Notes: generated from the letters alone by a model not told the origin. 64,000 nt of DNA from Lepus europaeus (GCF_033115175.1 NC_084830.1:38943409-39007408), one strand, 5' to 3'; counted from the first letter of the stretch, positions 35,202 to 45,135 are shown. Numbers and translations: made by a program.

Positions 35202-36236
35202 ATGCCATACAACAAACGCAAAATCCGAGGTAACAAGAACAAGGAAGACACTATGACGCCCCCAAATGAAAAAGACACCCCAACTCAAGATTATGAAGAT
35301 GATGAGATCGAAGAAATGCAAGAAGCGGATCTCAAAAAATTGATAAGAACATTAAGAAGTTCTCAAAAACAAATTCTTGAACTACAGAAATCCTTAAAGG
35401 ACAAGATAGAAAATCTCTCTCGTGAAAGTGAAATATTAAGGAGGAATCAAAATGAAATGAAACAACTAGTGGAACAAGAAATGGTGATTGTGACGAGAAA
35501 TCATAATGAAATGAAGAATTCAATAGATCAAATGACAAACACATTAGAGAGCCTTAAAAACAGAATGGGCGAAGCAGAAGAGAGAATATCAGACTTAGAA
35601 GACAGAGAACAGGAAAGGAAACAGGCAAACCAAAGAAAAGAAGAAGAAATTAGAAATCTAAAAAATATTGTCGGGAATCTACAGGATACTATTAAAAAAT
35701 CTAACATTCGGGTTCTAGGAGTTCCTGAAGGCATGGAGAGGGAGAAAGGATTAGAAGGCATTTTCAGTGAGATACTAGCAGAAAATTTCCCAGGTTTGGA
35801 GGACAGAGGCATCTTAGTACAGGAAGCTTATAGAACCCCTAATAAACATGACCAAAAGAGATCCTCACCACGACACGTCATAATCAAACTCACCACAGTG
35901 AAACATAAAGAAAAGATTCTAAAAGGTGCAAGAGAGAATCGTCAGATTACTCTCAGAGGATCTCCAATTAGACTCACAGCAGACTTCTCATCAGAAACCC
36001 TACAAGCTAGAAGGGAATGGCGAGACATAGCCCAGGTACTAAGAGAGAAAAACTGCCAGCCCAGAATATTATATCCTGCAAAGCTCTCATTTGTGAATGA
36101 AGGTGAAATTAAGACTTTTCATAGCAAACAGAAACTGAAAGAATTTGTTGCCACTCATCCTGCCCTGCAAAAGATGCTTAAAGATGTGTTACACACAGAA
36201 ACACAGAAACATGGTCACCAATATGAAAGAAGGTAA
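35202..36236 (+). CDS. L1 ORF1 protein (RNA-binding chaperone), intact
   Basis: An uninterrupted frame of 344 codons begins with ATG at 35202 (MPYNKRKIRGNKNKEDTM). An in-frame GTG 24 nt upstream is not the likely start. Residues about 30-170 form a heptad-rich coiled coil (KKLIRTLRSSQKQILELQ through SDLEDREQERKQANQ), as in the trimerising rod of L1 ORF1p. An RRM-like part follows (NIRVLGVPEGM; RHVIIKLTTVKHKEKILKGA). The C-terminal domain carries the conserved REKNCQPRILYPAKLSF and ends YERR. ORF1p binds L1 RNA as a nucleic-acid chaperone in cytoplasmic particles. No stop or frameshift is present, unlike ORF1 of the older L1 at 57620. That suggests a recent insertion or recent selection in its lineage. 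No ORF2 follows. Confidence 0.9.
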   Translation: MPYNKRKIRGNKNKEDTMTPPNEKDTPTQDYEDDEIEEMQEADLKKLIRTLRSSQKQILELQKSLKDKIENLSRESEILRRNQNEMKQLVEQEMVIVTRNHNEMKNSIDQMTNTLESLKNRMGEAEERISDLEDREQERKQANQRKEEEIRNLKNIVGNLQDTIKKSNIRVLGVPEGMEREKGLEGIFSEILAENFPGLEDRGILVQEAYRTPNKHDQKRSSPRHVIIKLTTVKHKEKILKGARENRQITLRGSPIRLTADFSSETLQARREWRDIAQVLREKNCQPRILYPAKLSFVNEGEIKTFHSKQKLKEFVATHPALQKMLKDVLHTETQKHGHQYERR

Positions 36237-36269
36237 AGGAAGGAAACCTCACAGCAAAAGATCACAGGA

Positions 36270-38205
36270 AGCTCAATTTCTCTTTGACATAGAATTAAAC
36301 TCTGATGCACTGTTAGAGCAATGTGTTAAAGTAATCTATTATGTTCTCTTGATGTCTGTTAAATTCTAATTGTTCAAAAACAGCTGAATTTTTATTAAGA
36401 GCTATGGGTTATTTAACTATGTGCTTATTTTCAAAGACTTGAATAATCACCTTGTAACAATGATCAAATTTGGTCTATGTTATGTCATGATTTTAAGGAA
36501 TCTTAGTTCAACCAGATATTTTGGATTTTGATATTGGTCTATTATGCTATGTTATATGTGCGTACATATTGTATGTCCACATGGGGAAATTTTATTAAGA
36601 GTTTTATTTTAAATGGCTTTTAGATAAGATTGTCCATAAATTTAAGCTGCTAAAATCAATCAAAGATACATTTTAATTTGTGTGACCTGAATCTGTGTAT
36701 CATATGTTTTAAACTTGTCGGTAGAAAGAAACTAAAAACATTTTAGATGGTTGTGCTTAAGTTTACTGGTTAAACAAACTACACCATCTTAGATATTTAA
36801 GAGGTGTTTTCAAATACATGATTCTTAAAATTTATAGAAGGCATTGGACCTTCTGGTAAATGTTTTCTTAAGTTCTTATCTAAGGGTTGAAACGGTTTGC
36901 TAAGTATTCATGTAATATTGCTATTGTCAGCAAGTGATCTAGGACTTGCTCCCTCATTTCTCTATTCTAAGGCCAACTTGTTCTTTCATTTCTCTATTCT
37001 CTTCAAGGTAGGGAACTAATTCTATTATGAAGGAATCTGTAGGACGCACAATTTAATCTTTAGACCTTATAAGAGATGGCTAACATTTTTCTGTAATAGC
37101 ATAGCCAAAATAAGAACTTAAATAATAATCTCATAGCTAGATTCACATTGCCATCAGCGAAGTATACAGTAAGTAGAAAAAAAAAAACCTCCCTTTCAGA
37201 CCAAAGGGAAAGAAAGTTTTAAAGTGACAATATAATTTTCCTCATGGGCATTGTCTACCTTAGAAAAACTACTACAGAACATGCCTGTGACTATAGACTT
37301 GTAGTTCAGGCCACCGAAGATTAGAGATGGGACTTGGGCACTCCCTTGACTTGCATCCTCTGGTCTGCTTTAACACAAACCAGGAGGAAAAGAAAGCTAG
37401 GCATCAGAAGCAATGGGTGGCAGGCCTATTAATGGCTGATCTGTACGGTGATCTGCCCTCAAGGAGACCCAACAGGCCAGTCCACTGCAGTGGCTTTCAA
37501 TGTGGTAAGTCTGGGCTTCAGCAGAAGTCAGCTTGTGAAGAGCCCTGGCAGCTCTGCCAAGAGTTGGGTCACTGGAAATGGACCTGCCCTGGAGTCGAAG
37601 GATGCCCAGGTCAGAGCCACAGATCTTATTGGCTCCAAGCTGAAAAGCCCTTCACTCAGCCTAGCTTCCAAAGTGACCACTGCAGCTGAGGGGACGGCCA
37701 AGTAGGGTCATCAACATTGCAGGCAGAACTGTAAATTTCTTGTTAGAGATGCCACCTGCCTTTACCTGGCCAGCTCTCCTCCCAGGCCAGCCAAGTAATG
37801 AAAGTCAACAGAGTGCCTTCCCCTAGGAGGTTCACACCTCCCTTAGGATATACCCCATGTGAAGAGATAGATAGGTCTGGGCCTCTTAACTTACAAGGCC
37901 TAAAGCCCACCAGATTATTATCAAGCCCCTTCTATCAGGTTCTATTTGCCTCTCAATCAGAAAACTTCATTGTAGCTTAGACAGCACCTTTCTTAGCTCC
38001 TCTAATAATGACTCTGTCCTTTGTTCTAGACCCTGTCTAGTGCACTTGGGCCTCATTCCTTTGTAATCATAACCTCTACTCTACCACCAATGGCTCTACT
38101 CCCAACCTGGGTGTACTGATGGTCCTCTTCCCCACTTAATGCTGTATAATTGTTCAGACCTGGTAAATGCCACTCTTAGGATCATTGGTTACTATCCTCA
38201 CCCTG
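36270..38205 (+). other. Non-L1 insert replacing ORF2 in the chimeric element
   Basis: After aggaaggaaacctcacagca and a few more L1-like bases, the sequence leaves L1. 36290-37320 is AT-rich, with no long frame and nothing I can name. 37330-37800 looks like degenerate retroviral gag/protease. 37800-38200 is a C/T-rich stretch of unknown origin that passes into L1 3' UTR near tgaccttgtctaaatatg. It contains no EN, RT or FADD-type L1 block. Confidence 0.7.
37340..37800 (+). pseudogene. Degenerate class I endogenous-retrovirus gag (capsid end, nucleocapsid) to protease fragment
   Basis: The frame from 37327 shows an EEKKARHQKQ charged stretch like the end of gammaretroviral-type capsid. Next comes a damaged pair of zinc knuckles: one retains QCGKSG, and the other has the spacing C-QELG-H-WKWT-C with its first Cys replaced by Trp. 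After a stop and frame change, 37713-37785 reads IAGRTVNFLLE then PPAFTWPALLPG. This matches the approach to a retroviral protease active site, but the catalytic Asp-Thr-Gly is absent. Several stops make it non-functional. Assignment to class I rests on motif layout only. Confidence 0.55.
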
Positions 38206-38663
38206 TCTTTTATGACCTTGTCTAAATATGATCAGAGTCGGGGAACTTGGAAGGCTTCCATAGCCTTGGCAACTCATGACGACAGCCTAGGGTGGTTACT
38301 GGTGCCATAAACTAGAGTGTCAATTTGTTGGGTCAACAACAGGAGCCACTGTGCGCTTGCTCCTGATGTGGGATCTCTGTCCTTAATGTACTGTACATTG
38401 TGATTTAATGCTATAACTAGTACTCAAACAGTATGTTTCACTTTGTGTTTCTATGTGGGTGCAAACTGTTGAAATCTTTACTTAATATATACTAAATTGA
38501 TCTTCTGTATATAAAGAGAATTGAAAATGAATGTTAATGTGAATGGAAGGGGAGAGGGAGCGGGAGAGGAGAGGGTTGCGGGTGGGAGGGAAATTATGGG
38601 AAGGGGGAGCCATTGTAATCCATAAGCTGTATACTGGAAATTTATATTCATTAAATAAAAGTT
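38206..38663 (+). other. L1 3' UTR of the chimeric element
   Basis: Typical rabbit L1 3' UTR from gaccttgtctaaatatg through gggatctctgtccttaatgt, a purine-rich G-run tract (38545-38610) and cattaaataaaagtt before poly(A). The G-runs could form a quadruplex in the L1 RNA. The AATAAA near 38654 is the likely poly(A) signal. Confidence 0.85.
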
Positions 38664-38678
38664 AAAAAAAAAAAAAAA

Positions 38679-38693
38679 GAAGTGATCATAGAG
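38679..38693. repeat. Inner 15-bp repeat between two poly(A) tracts (candidate 3' transduction)
   Basis: Flanked by A15 (38664-38678) and A18 (38694-38711) and identical to 34263-34277. This is what results when read-through past a parent copy's tail is itself polyadenylated and inserted. Confidence 0.8.
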
Positions 38694-38710
38694 AAAAAAA
38701 AAAAAAAAAA

Positions 38711-38725
38711 AGAACGGGGCCATCA
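38711..38725. repeat. Outer target-site duplication of the chimeric L1, right copy
   Basis: Exact partner of 34248-34262, immediately after the second poly(A) tract. Confidence 0.85.
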
Positions 38726-38996
38726 AAGAAGGAGGTACCTTTCTCTGAAGGGAGGAGAGAACTTCCACTTTGACTATGACCCTATCGGAATAAGATCAAA
38801 GTCAGCGAACTCTAAAGGCTTCCATAGCCCCGGCAACTCATGACTAGAGCCTAGGGAGATTACTGACGCCATGAACAGGAGTGTCAAATTGTTAAGTCAG
38901 CAACAGGAGTCACTGTGTACTTACATCCCATGTGGGATCTGTCCTTAATGTGTTGTCTAATGTGCAGTGATGCTATAACTAGTACTGAAACAGTAT
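38711..38996 (+). mobile_element. Older L1 3' UTR, inverted half (right piece)
   Basis: Resumes with agaacggggccatca then aagaaggaggtacc, and runs through ctctgaagggaggagagaac to gaaacagtat, where the 16-bp duplication begins. Before the chimeric element entered, 34262 and 38726 were adjacent. Confidence 0.8.
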
Positions 38997-39012
38997 AGAG
39001 AATGTACTTTTT
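38997..39012. repeat. Right target-site duplication of the L1 cluster
   Basis: This is the exact 16-bp partner of 33624-33639. It is preceded by L1 3' UTR sequence ending cagtat and followed by unique intron aatagcacaac. Confidence 0.85.
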
Positions 39013-39059
39013 AATAGCACAACATGAAAACAATGAAATAACGTGGCAACAATTCTTAC

Positions 39060-39172
39060 CCATTGCAGGTGTCGCCAGGGTCTGGCGTCCTACCAATTGA
39101 GCAGGCCCAAGGCCATCCAGGAAATCACTGAATTGGCTGTCAGAGGCCAGGCGGACACCTGGGAAAATCAGA
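39060..39172 (-). CDS. RIMS2: RIMS2 coding exon, linker to C2B
   Basis: The minus-strand reading is (N)LIFPGVRLASDSQFSDFLD followed by GLGPAQLVGRQTLATPAM(G), a hallmark of all RIM paralogues just N-terminal to C2B. The 113-nt exon starts with the last base of the Asn codon after the acceptor gttttgctttcag and ends ATGG|gtaaga. The Gly codon is shared with the next exon. On the 3' side of the donor, only about 47 bp separate the exon from the target-site duplication of the large L1 cluster that fills the following intron. Confidence 0.95.
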
Positions 39173-39464
39173 CTGAAAGCAAAACAACATATGGGATTAA
39201 CCCTTCAATATCCATCTATACCAGGCAAGCTCAAGTTTCCCTCCAGCCTCCTTCATGTATCAGCATAGTCGGTGTGGCTGACTGCCCACTTAGACTTATT
39301 GGTCCCCAACATCCCATTCTGCTTCCCTTGGCTCTTCCTCCACATTGGCTAGCAGCCCCTGTAAGCCACCAGAAGGACCTGTCACACAGGACTGCGAGCT
39401 CCTAGTCTTTCTCTTCTTTGGCCTGGAGGACAGGGTCTGTGATTTCTCTGTGAAAACCACTCGG

Positions 39465-39575
39465 TCTATACATGCACTGAGCACTTACTTCACGCCAGGC
39501 TTTATCCTATTTAATCTGCTTGGCTTAACTGTGAGAGCACTTTTATTATTTATCACATTTTATGAATGAAAAAAC
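39465..39575 (-). mobile_element. MIR-like fragment in RIMS2 intron
   Basis: actgagcacttacttcacgc, tttatcctatttaatctgct, cacattttatgaatgaaaaa. Confidence 0.5.
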
Positions 39576-39907
39576 TCTTCTGGATTATTCCCTTCAGTGT
39601 AGAAATATGCTGTTGATTCTGTCACTTGACCAAAAAAAAAAAAAAAAAAAAATCCCTTTCCCAACTCTACTTCCCTCTCTCCAGCTACAATTCCTTTTCT
39701 TGTCTGGGAACTCCTTGCAAAACTTGTCTCTGAGTGCTGTAGTCAATTTCTTTCCTTTTGAAACTCTAATTGTTTTTCATTTTCACCACTCCACTATAAC
39801 TTTCCTGTTCTGATCATTAGGTCAAACTTACCTAATGACCACAGTGGAAAGCCCAGCTGATATTATTCATCTAACTTGATGTATTAGCAGTACTGGATAC
39901 GTTGATT

Positions 39908-39919
39908 CCCCCCCCCCCC
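39908..39919. repeat. C12 homopolymer in RIMS2 intron
   Basis: Uninterrupted run of twelve C. Confidence 0.9.
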
Positions 39920-40364
39920 TTACTTGGAACAGTTTCTGCACTTCTTGGATTCCGTAGCTTCACAGGTTTCCTCTTTTTTCCTTCTGCCACTCTTCCTTAG
40001 TTTCCTTTGCCAGTTCTGCCACTAGATACAGGAGTCTATCCTTATATTTTCTTTATGTCTGAATTTCCTTGGTGATCTCATGCAGTCTCAAGGTTTTAAA
40101 TGCCATCTCTGCTGCTATTACCTAGACTGCTGTCTCCAGCTCGGGCCTCTCTTTTGAGCCACAGAACTGCATTTCAACTCTTTAGTCTACAGATCTGCTT
40201 GGAAATCTGTCTAACAGGACAAAAAACTTAACCTGAAACTCAAGCGAAACTTGAATCCCCTCCACAACAAACTCTGGTCCTCTCAGAGGATTCCCATTTT
40301 AATAAATGACAACTTTGTTCTTCCAATTGTTCAACCTGACATTGATCTTTCTTCCTTCTCGGTT

Positions 40365-40600
40365 ATAGACTGAGTTGTCTTCTCCAACATGTGTGTGTTC
40401 AAGCTTGAATGCCCAACCTGACTGTATGTGAAAACAGAGCTTTTAAAGAGATAAAGCTAAAAGGGGTCATAAGAGGGGGGCCCTATTCCAATATGCCTGG
40501 TGTCCTTACAAGAAGAGGAGACAGCAATGCAAGCAGAGGCAAGGCCACGAGAAGACATAAGGAGACCATATTCCCTATCTCTCTTCCTTGCTTTATTTTT
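40365..40600 (+). mobile_element. MLT1-like LTR fragment
   Basis: tgactgtatgtgaaaacaga, taaaaggggtcataagaggg, ccaatatgcctggtgtcctt and acaagaagaggagaca match the MLT1 (MaLR) LTR layout. The 3' third is lost. Confidence 0.65.
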
Positions 40601-42166
40601 CTGCTTAGCACTTACAATGCCTATATATTTTATTAGATTTTCTTGTACATACATACATTTTACATTGTTTTTATTTATTGCTTATCTTCTCCATTATGTG
40701 GAAAGTTTGATTAGGGTAGGGTCTTTTGTCCGTCCGGCTCACTGCTAGATCTCTAGCTCCTAGAACTATGCATGGGATATTGTAAGCATGTAATTAATCA
40801 ATATTTAAGCTCAATCAATTAAAATGAAGCTCAGAAAAATCAAATAACTTGCTCGATGTTCTACAGCACCAAAAGAAAATGAAACAACCAAACAGATGAG
40901 AATCTAGGTATGTATGACTGAAAAGCTCTTGGCTTTAAGTATTGAGACTGACTTCCTTGTATGACTTACAGCCTCAACTCATGGCAGGGTAATTGGAACC
41001 GTAGAAGGTACGGTGGTATATTTTGGATAAATTTATGAGTATTCATCTCATTTCTCCATTAAAACTATAAATGTCTGAAGTTGGAGCCATAGTTTAAATG
41101 TTTACATCTTTAACAGTATCTTCCTAACACAGTATCTTACAAAGGTCAGTGTGCTTGATGAACATTTATTTTTCATTTGATCCTTCATCTCATTATAGAT
41201 TTCCTTGATGAACTTCCTTGATAAAATCTATTTCTTTCCCCTACCTCAACTTCTAATATTCAATTAATAAAAATGCTTCAGTCTATTTCTAAAAGCATAT
41301 AAGTCTTTATAAATGTATGGAAACTATCTATGCCTCTTATATTTACATAGCTGTGCTAGACACACAATCCTTAGGGTATACCTTTACTGCTATGGCAATA
41401 GCTCCTTTGGCCTCACATCCATGAACTGGAAATATCTATGTTGTTAACCATCTAGTGCTCCCATGGAGATGATACAGTGAGTTCAGTATACTCTACTTTC
41501 CTCTCTTAATGTTCTTTTCAGTCCCATTCACAGATCTCTAGTTGCTAATTGCTGCTAATTTGTTGGTGACATAGCTACACACTCTTTAAATTGCTTTAAA
41601 AATATCTCTAGAAGTTGATTCAAAGGAAAGCTCCATGATAACTAAAAGATAAAAAGGTTTATCAACTTTCTCGGTGGCATTTCTTTTTGACTACTTAACA
41701 CAAGTAAATTAATATTAAATAATTAGAATTATTTGCTACTGCATTATAAAAACTAGGTATCAGAATTTCACGTTTTTAGTAATGACTGTTAAAGCAAAGA
41801 TTTAAAAATTAGCCTTGTTCGCATGGTGTGGCATGTGTGCTTATTATTTTTGTGCTTTTATATATTATTTAAAGCTAGGGCAAAGTATTTTTTTTGCATG
41901 TAATGTGAAAGTCACATTTTAGCATCTTGCCATTAAAGCAAAACACTTTATCCCCAAAATTTATTTCCCTGGATATAAAAAGCCTGATATGTCACATCAC
42001 CCAGTGGGAGGTGAGCCAAGTTCTCTTCACAGGAAATCAGTCAGTGAAAACTAGGACAGTGTCGGGAAGCACGTGGGTTGACTTTTATGAAAGCAGAGAG
42101 TGAGATCGAGAAAATGGTCCCTGGTAAGACTTGGGAGAGGCACACATCATGGCCAGCCTCACTCAC

Positions 42167-42308
42167 TTTCCTTCGGAGCTATAGCTGTTCATGCTGCCGT
42201 CTGTGGATTCTCGGCTGGCTTGGCGAGTCATCCAGTTCCTCATCTCCACTGCCAGTCCCGTCTCTGTACTTCTTTGGACAGTGCTCCGTAGTTTTTTCCC
42301 ACCTGCTT
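42167..42308 (-). CDS. RIMS2: RIMS2 coding exon, linker before C2B (first exon in window)
   Basis: On the minus strand this reads AGGKKLRSTVQRSTETGLAV, then a segment with EMRNWMTRQASRESTDGS and SYSSEG, the conserved block that precedes the C2B domain in RIM family proteins. RIM2 is a presynaptic active-zone scaffold that helps dock and prime vesicles and recruit calcium channels. The exon is 142 nt. Its donor is GGAAA|gtgagt, and the acceptor follows a pyrimidine tract ending cctggcag. Two further AGs follow at 3-nt steps (cag-aag-cag), so the first base could be 42308, 42305 or 42302. I chose the first because its tract is adjacent. The exon starts after base 1 of a codon and ends with two bases of an Asn codon completed by the next exon. 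No upstream RIMS2 exon is visible in the window. The WMTRQASRES wording and the C-terminus point to RIMS2 rather than RIMS1 or RIMS3. Confidence 0.93.
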
Positions 42309-42429
42309 CTGCCAGGACAGAAAACAAAAGATATCACAGTTTTGCCATCTCTAGCTGCTAATGAAAAATATCACCCAATGCTTTGAGATCCTCAGATGAA
42401 AAGAACTGCCTAAATACAAAGAAAGAAAA

Positions 42430-45100
42430 GGTAGTTAAAATTTTAAACAATGTCTTAGATGGAAATTTTCTAAAAAAACTTTAAGCGCAAAATACTATTG
42501 TCTTATTTCCATTTAGAGCAGGGTTCAGATTGTTAACATAAGAGAAAAGAAGATACAACCTAAGGAAAAGAAAATAAGCCTTTTTCCATTGTAATATGTA
42601 AATGTCAGGTTAATTTATGCCTATTGTTTTTATTTCTATTGTGATATTTAAATGTCAGATTACCTTATGTATACTTTCTCCCCCTTTCTTTTGTCCTAGT
42701 AAAAGAACAAGGCCTTCGTACTGTTTACAAAGAACAGATGGTGAGTAATCCTCCAACTCTAGCCTTAGTTTTCAACACAAAAAAAAACTGTTCTTTTGCA
42801 AACTGACAGATAGCAGAAGGCAAGAGAGTTATACAAAGGAAATAACCTTGTTAGACAACAGCCTCACATTTGTTGGTAACTTTCAAAGATTCTCGTAAGG
42901 AATTGCAAGAATCCAGCAACATCATATGAAAGTGCTTTTAATTCTGAGCCATGGAGAGTCCTGTCCTCAAGGTTCTTCCAACAGCTGGGAGAGGAGGTTT
43001 ACTTGCAGAGGTCAATCAGAAGACCAGTGGGAGACTGAGTCAAGTACTACAGGTGTGGCAGAGGCATTCTCTAGAAGTGCTATCTGGAGAGGTTAGGGAG
43101 GAGAGAGCCTCGCTGAGGGAGTGGGATTTGGATTTGCTCTGTAAAATGGGCAGACTGGGATGTAAAGAGGAGTGAGAACGCAGTGTCTCGGGCAAGGGAA
43201 ACAGAATGGGCAAAGGTGTTAAGGTGGGGACGACTGTGTGCATTTAAGACAGGTGCAATATGACCCAAGTACATGAAAGAGTGATGGGGGAGTGGATTAG
43301 ACAAGAAACAGCCAAATTACAAAGGGCCTTCCATGTTGGAACGTGGAGTTGAGAGACTACAAAAGCTACAGCAGGAGGGTGATAGTCCAAATTATTTGGC
43401 TTAATTTATTTCTTGCTAGGCCTAAATATTTATCCACATTGACTGTACTGTCTTTGGGATACAACCATATGGTAAGCTCTTTTAGTGTCTGGTATTAGCA
43501 AGTTCTTTTCACATTTATAAATAGTTGCTGATATTCCCAGTGATTTGTTGAAGTTTCTTTTCACTAAGCCTCTGATTTTTGCTCACCATTTTCAAACATT
43601 GCTTTAAATTTCATTCTCTATTTCCAATTTTAATGCATATCAAAATGCTTTAAAGAGTACAAAATATAAATTAAGACTGTTATATAATTTATTTCAATAA
43701 TATAAGGCTGATATCTTAGATAATTGATAATAAACATGTTGTACTGATATGAATTTAAGAAGCAATAAAGCATTCCCTATTCATGAGGGAAGGATGTTAT
43801 TTATGGAGAAATGTTAGTTAATAAATGTAAGAGGAATTATAAAGCTTAAAAATTACCAATTTGCAATCTGCAAAAGAATAAATGATTCAAGCAGGGCTCA
43901 TCAATGCAGGCTAAAACAATTAAATGAAACATCAGGGAAAAGATGTTCATATGAGCAAATAATCATTCCACAAATTAGATCTAAGAGTGAAAGGGGATGG
44001 GAAAGGTACTTTAACACTGGGGAACCTGTAGCACTAATTAGTAGCACCAGTAGTGGGATAATCATCTGTACTTTCTGATACACAGAGTGCTACCTATCAA
44101 GTTGTTCTAGACAAAGATACACAACATGTTTCTACCAGATCTTTGGAACCAATTTCCAGCTTTTGCAAAAGGGGATAGAGTTACAAGATAAATTGCTCAC
44201 ACACATCAGACAAACCCAAACTATAGAATATTGTTCAAGGAAACCAACCTTGTTTCTTTCTCAATAACCCTTATTAAAAAAAAAAAAAACTTAATGTGTA
44301 TTATAGGAAACTAACAAACACCAGAAGCAAAGAATACAGTCATCTACTATCTCAAGCAGCTCACAGTTTGCTGAGTCCTGTGTGTGTATATATACATAAC
44401 ACCCAATCCTATGTGACAGATTATACAGGATGCATCGTGCTCTCTTCACACAACATGACTATTTATCCATAGCTAATGTTGCCGCACCATAAACACACTG
44501 GCATTCTTCCCCAAACCAGCACAAACATAATGATGTGTACTGTTCAGAAAAGTGAACTGACCATTTCACTTCCAAAAGATAAAACTTCATGTGTATTTTA
44601 ATATAAGGATATCTATAAAACATGTTGTGTGCCACTTTTACTTGTAACATACTTTATGCACTTCAAATAAAGACTTACAGTTGTCCACCATATGCAAAGT
44701 GGTGTTGAATAAATTACATTAGTCTATTATATTCATACATTAGTATTTTTAAAAAGTTGACATCATTAAAAAGTAGGTGAGGGATTTGTTCTAGACTAAA
44801 AGATATCAAAGAGATATAAACATCAAATGCTATGAATGTCCTTTGTCTTCTTGTTTGGGAAAACAAAACAAAACAAAAGACAGAAATAATATAAACAAAG
44901 TAGTATTTAAAACAATTTTAAGGTAACTGAGAAATTTGAATATGGAACACATAATAGATGGGCTTAGAAAATTGTTAATTTTAAGGTGAATAACAGTACA
45001 TATTATAAAGAATTTCACTATCATCAGGAAATAAATGCTAAACATTTAGATCTGAAATATTATATTGCCTATTATTTACTTTCAAGTAGTGTAGCAAAAT

Positions 45101-45135
<35 letters not shown>

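Larger units (their letters stand above)
34263..38711 (+). mobile_element. Chimeric half-L1: L1 5' end and ORF1, retroviral-like insert, L1 3' UTR
   Basis: Read 5' to 3', the element has: a 15-bp extra flank (gaagtgatcatagag, 34263-34277); an L1 5' UTR starting aggaggaaatccaagatggc; intact ORF1 (35202-36236); about 30 bp of normal post-ORF1 sequence; about 1.94 kb that is not L1 ORF2 (about 36270-38205); an L1 3' UTR (38206-38663); an A15 tract; the 15-bp flank again (38679-38693); and a second A18 tract. The host duplication agaacggggccatca (34248-34262 and 38711-38725) surrounds all of it. No endonuclease or reverse-transcriptase block is present, so it must have moved with enzymes of another L1. 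In outline it resembles HAL1 ('half-L1') elements, which also keep ORF1 and lack ORF2; the retroviral-like insert is an addition. It runs antisense to RIMS2. Confidence 0.85.
33362..39059 (-). other. RIMS2: RIMS2 intron, 5,698 bp, mostly nested L1
   Basis: The intron has gt at 39059-39058 and ag at 33363-33362. About 5.37 kb of it (33641-39012) is the L1 cluster inside the agagaatgtacttttt duplication, so the ancestral intron would have been only about 0.33 kb. Confidence 0.85.
39173..42166 (-). other. RIMS2: RIMS2 intron, 2,994 bp
   Basis: The intron has gt at 42166-42165 and ag at 39174-39173. It holds a MIR-like fragment near 39470-39570, an A22 run near 39631-39652, a C12 run, and an MLT1-like LTR fragment near 40365-40600. 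40600-42160 is AT-rich with nothing else recognisable. Confidence 0.85.

Noticed and set aside
36290-37320. Hidden L1 ORF2 within the chimeric element
   Set aside because: No endonuclease, RT or Cys-rich motif in any frame; the length is also far below the 3.8 kb of ORF2.
42078-42386. 102-codon plus-strand frame over the RIMS2 exon
   Set aside because: Antisense shadow of the conserved exon 42308-42167.
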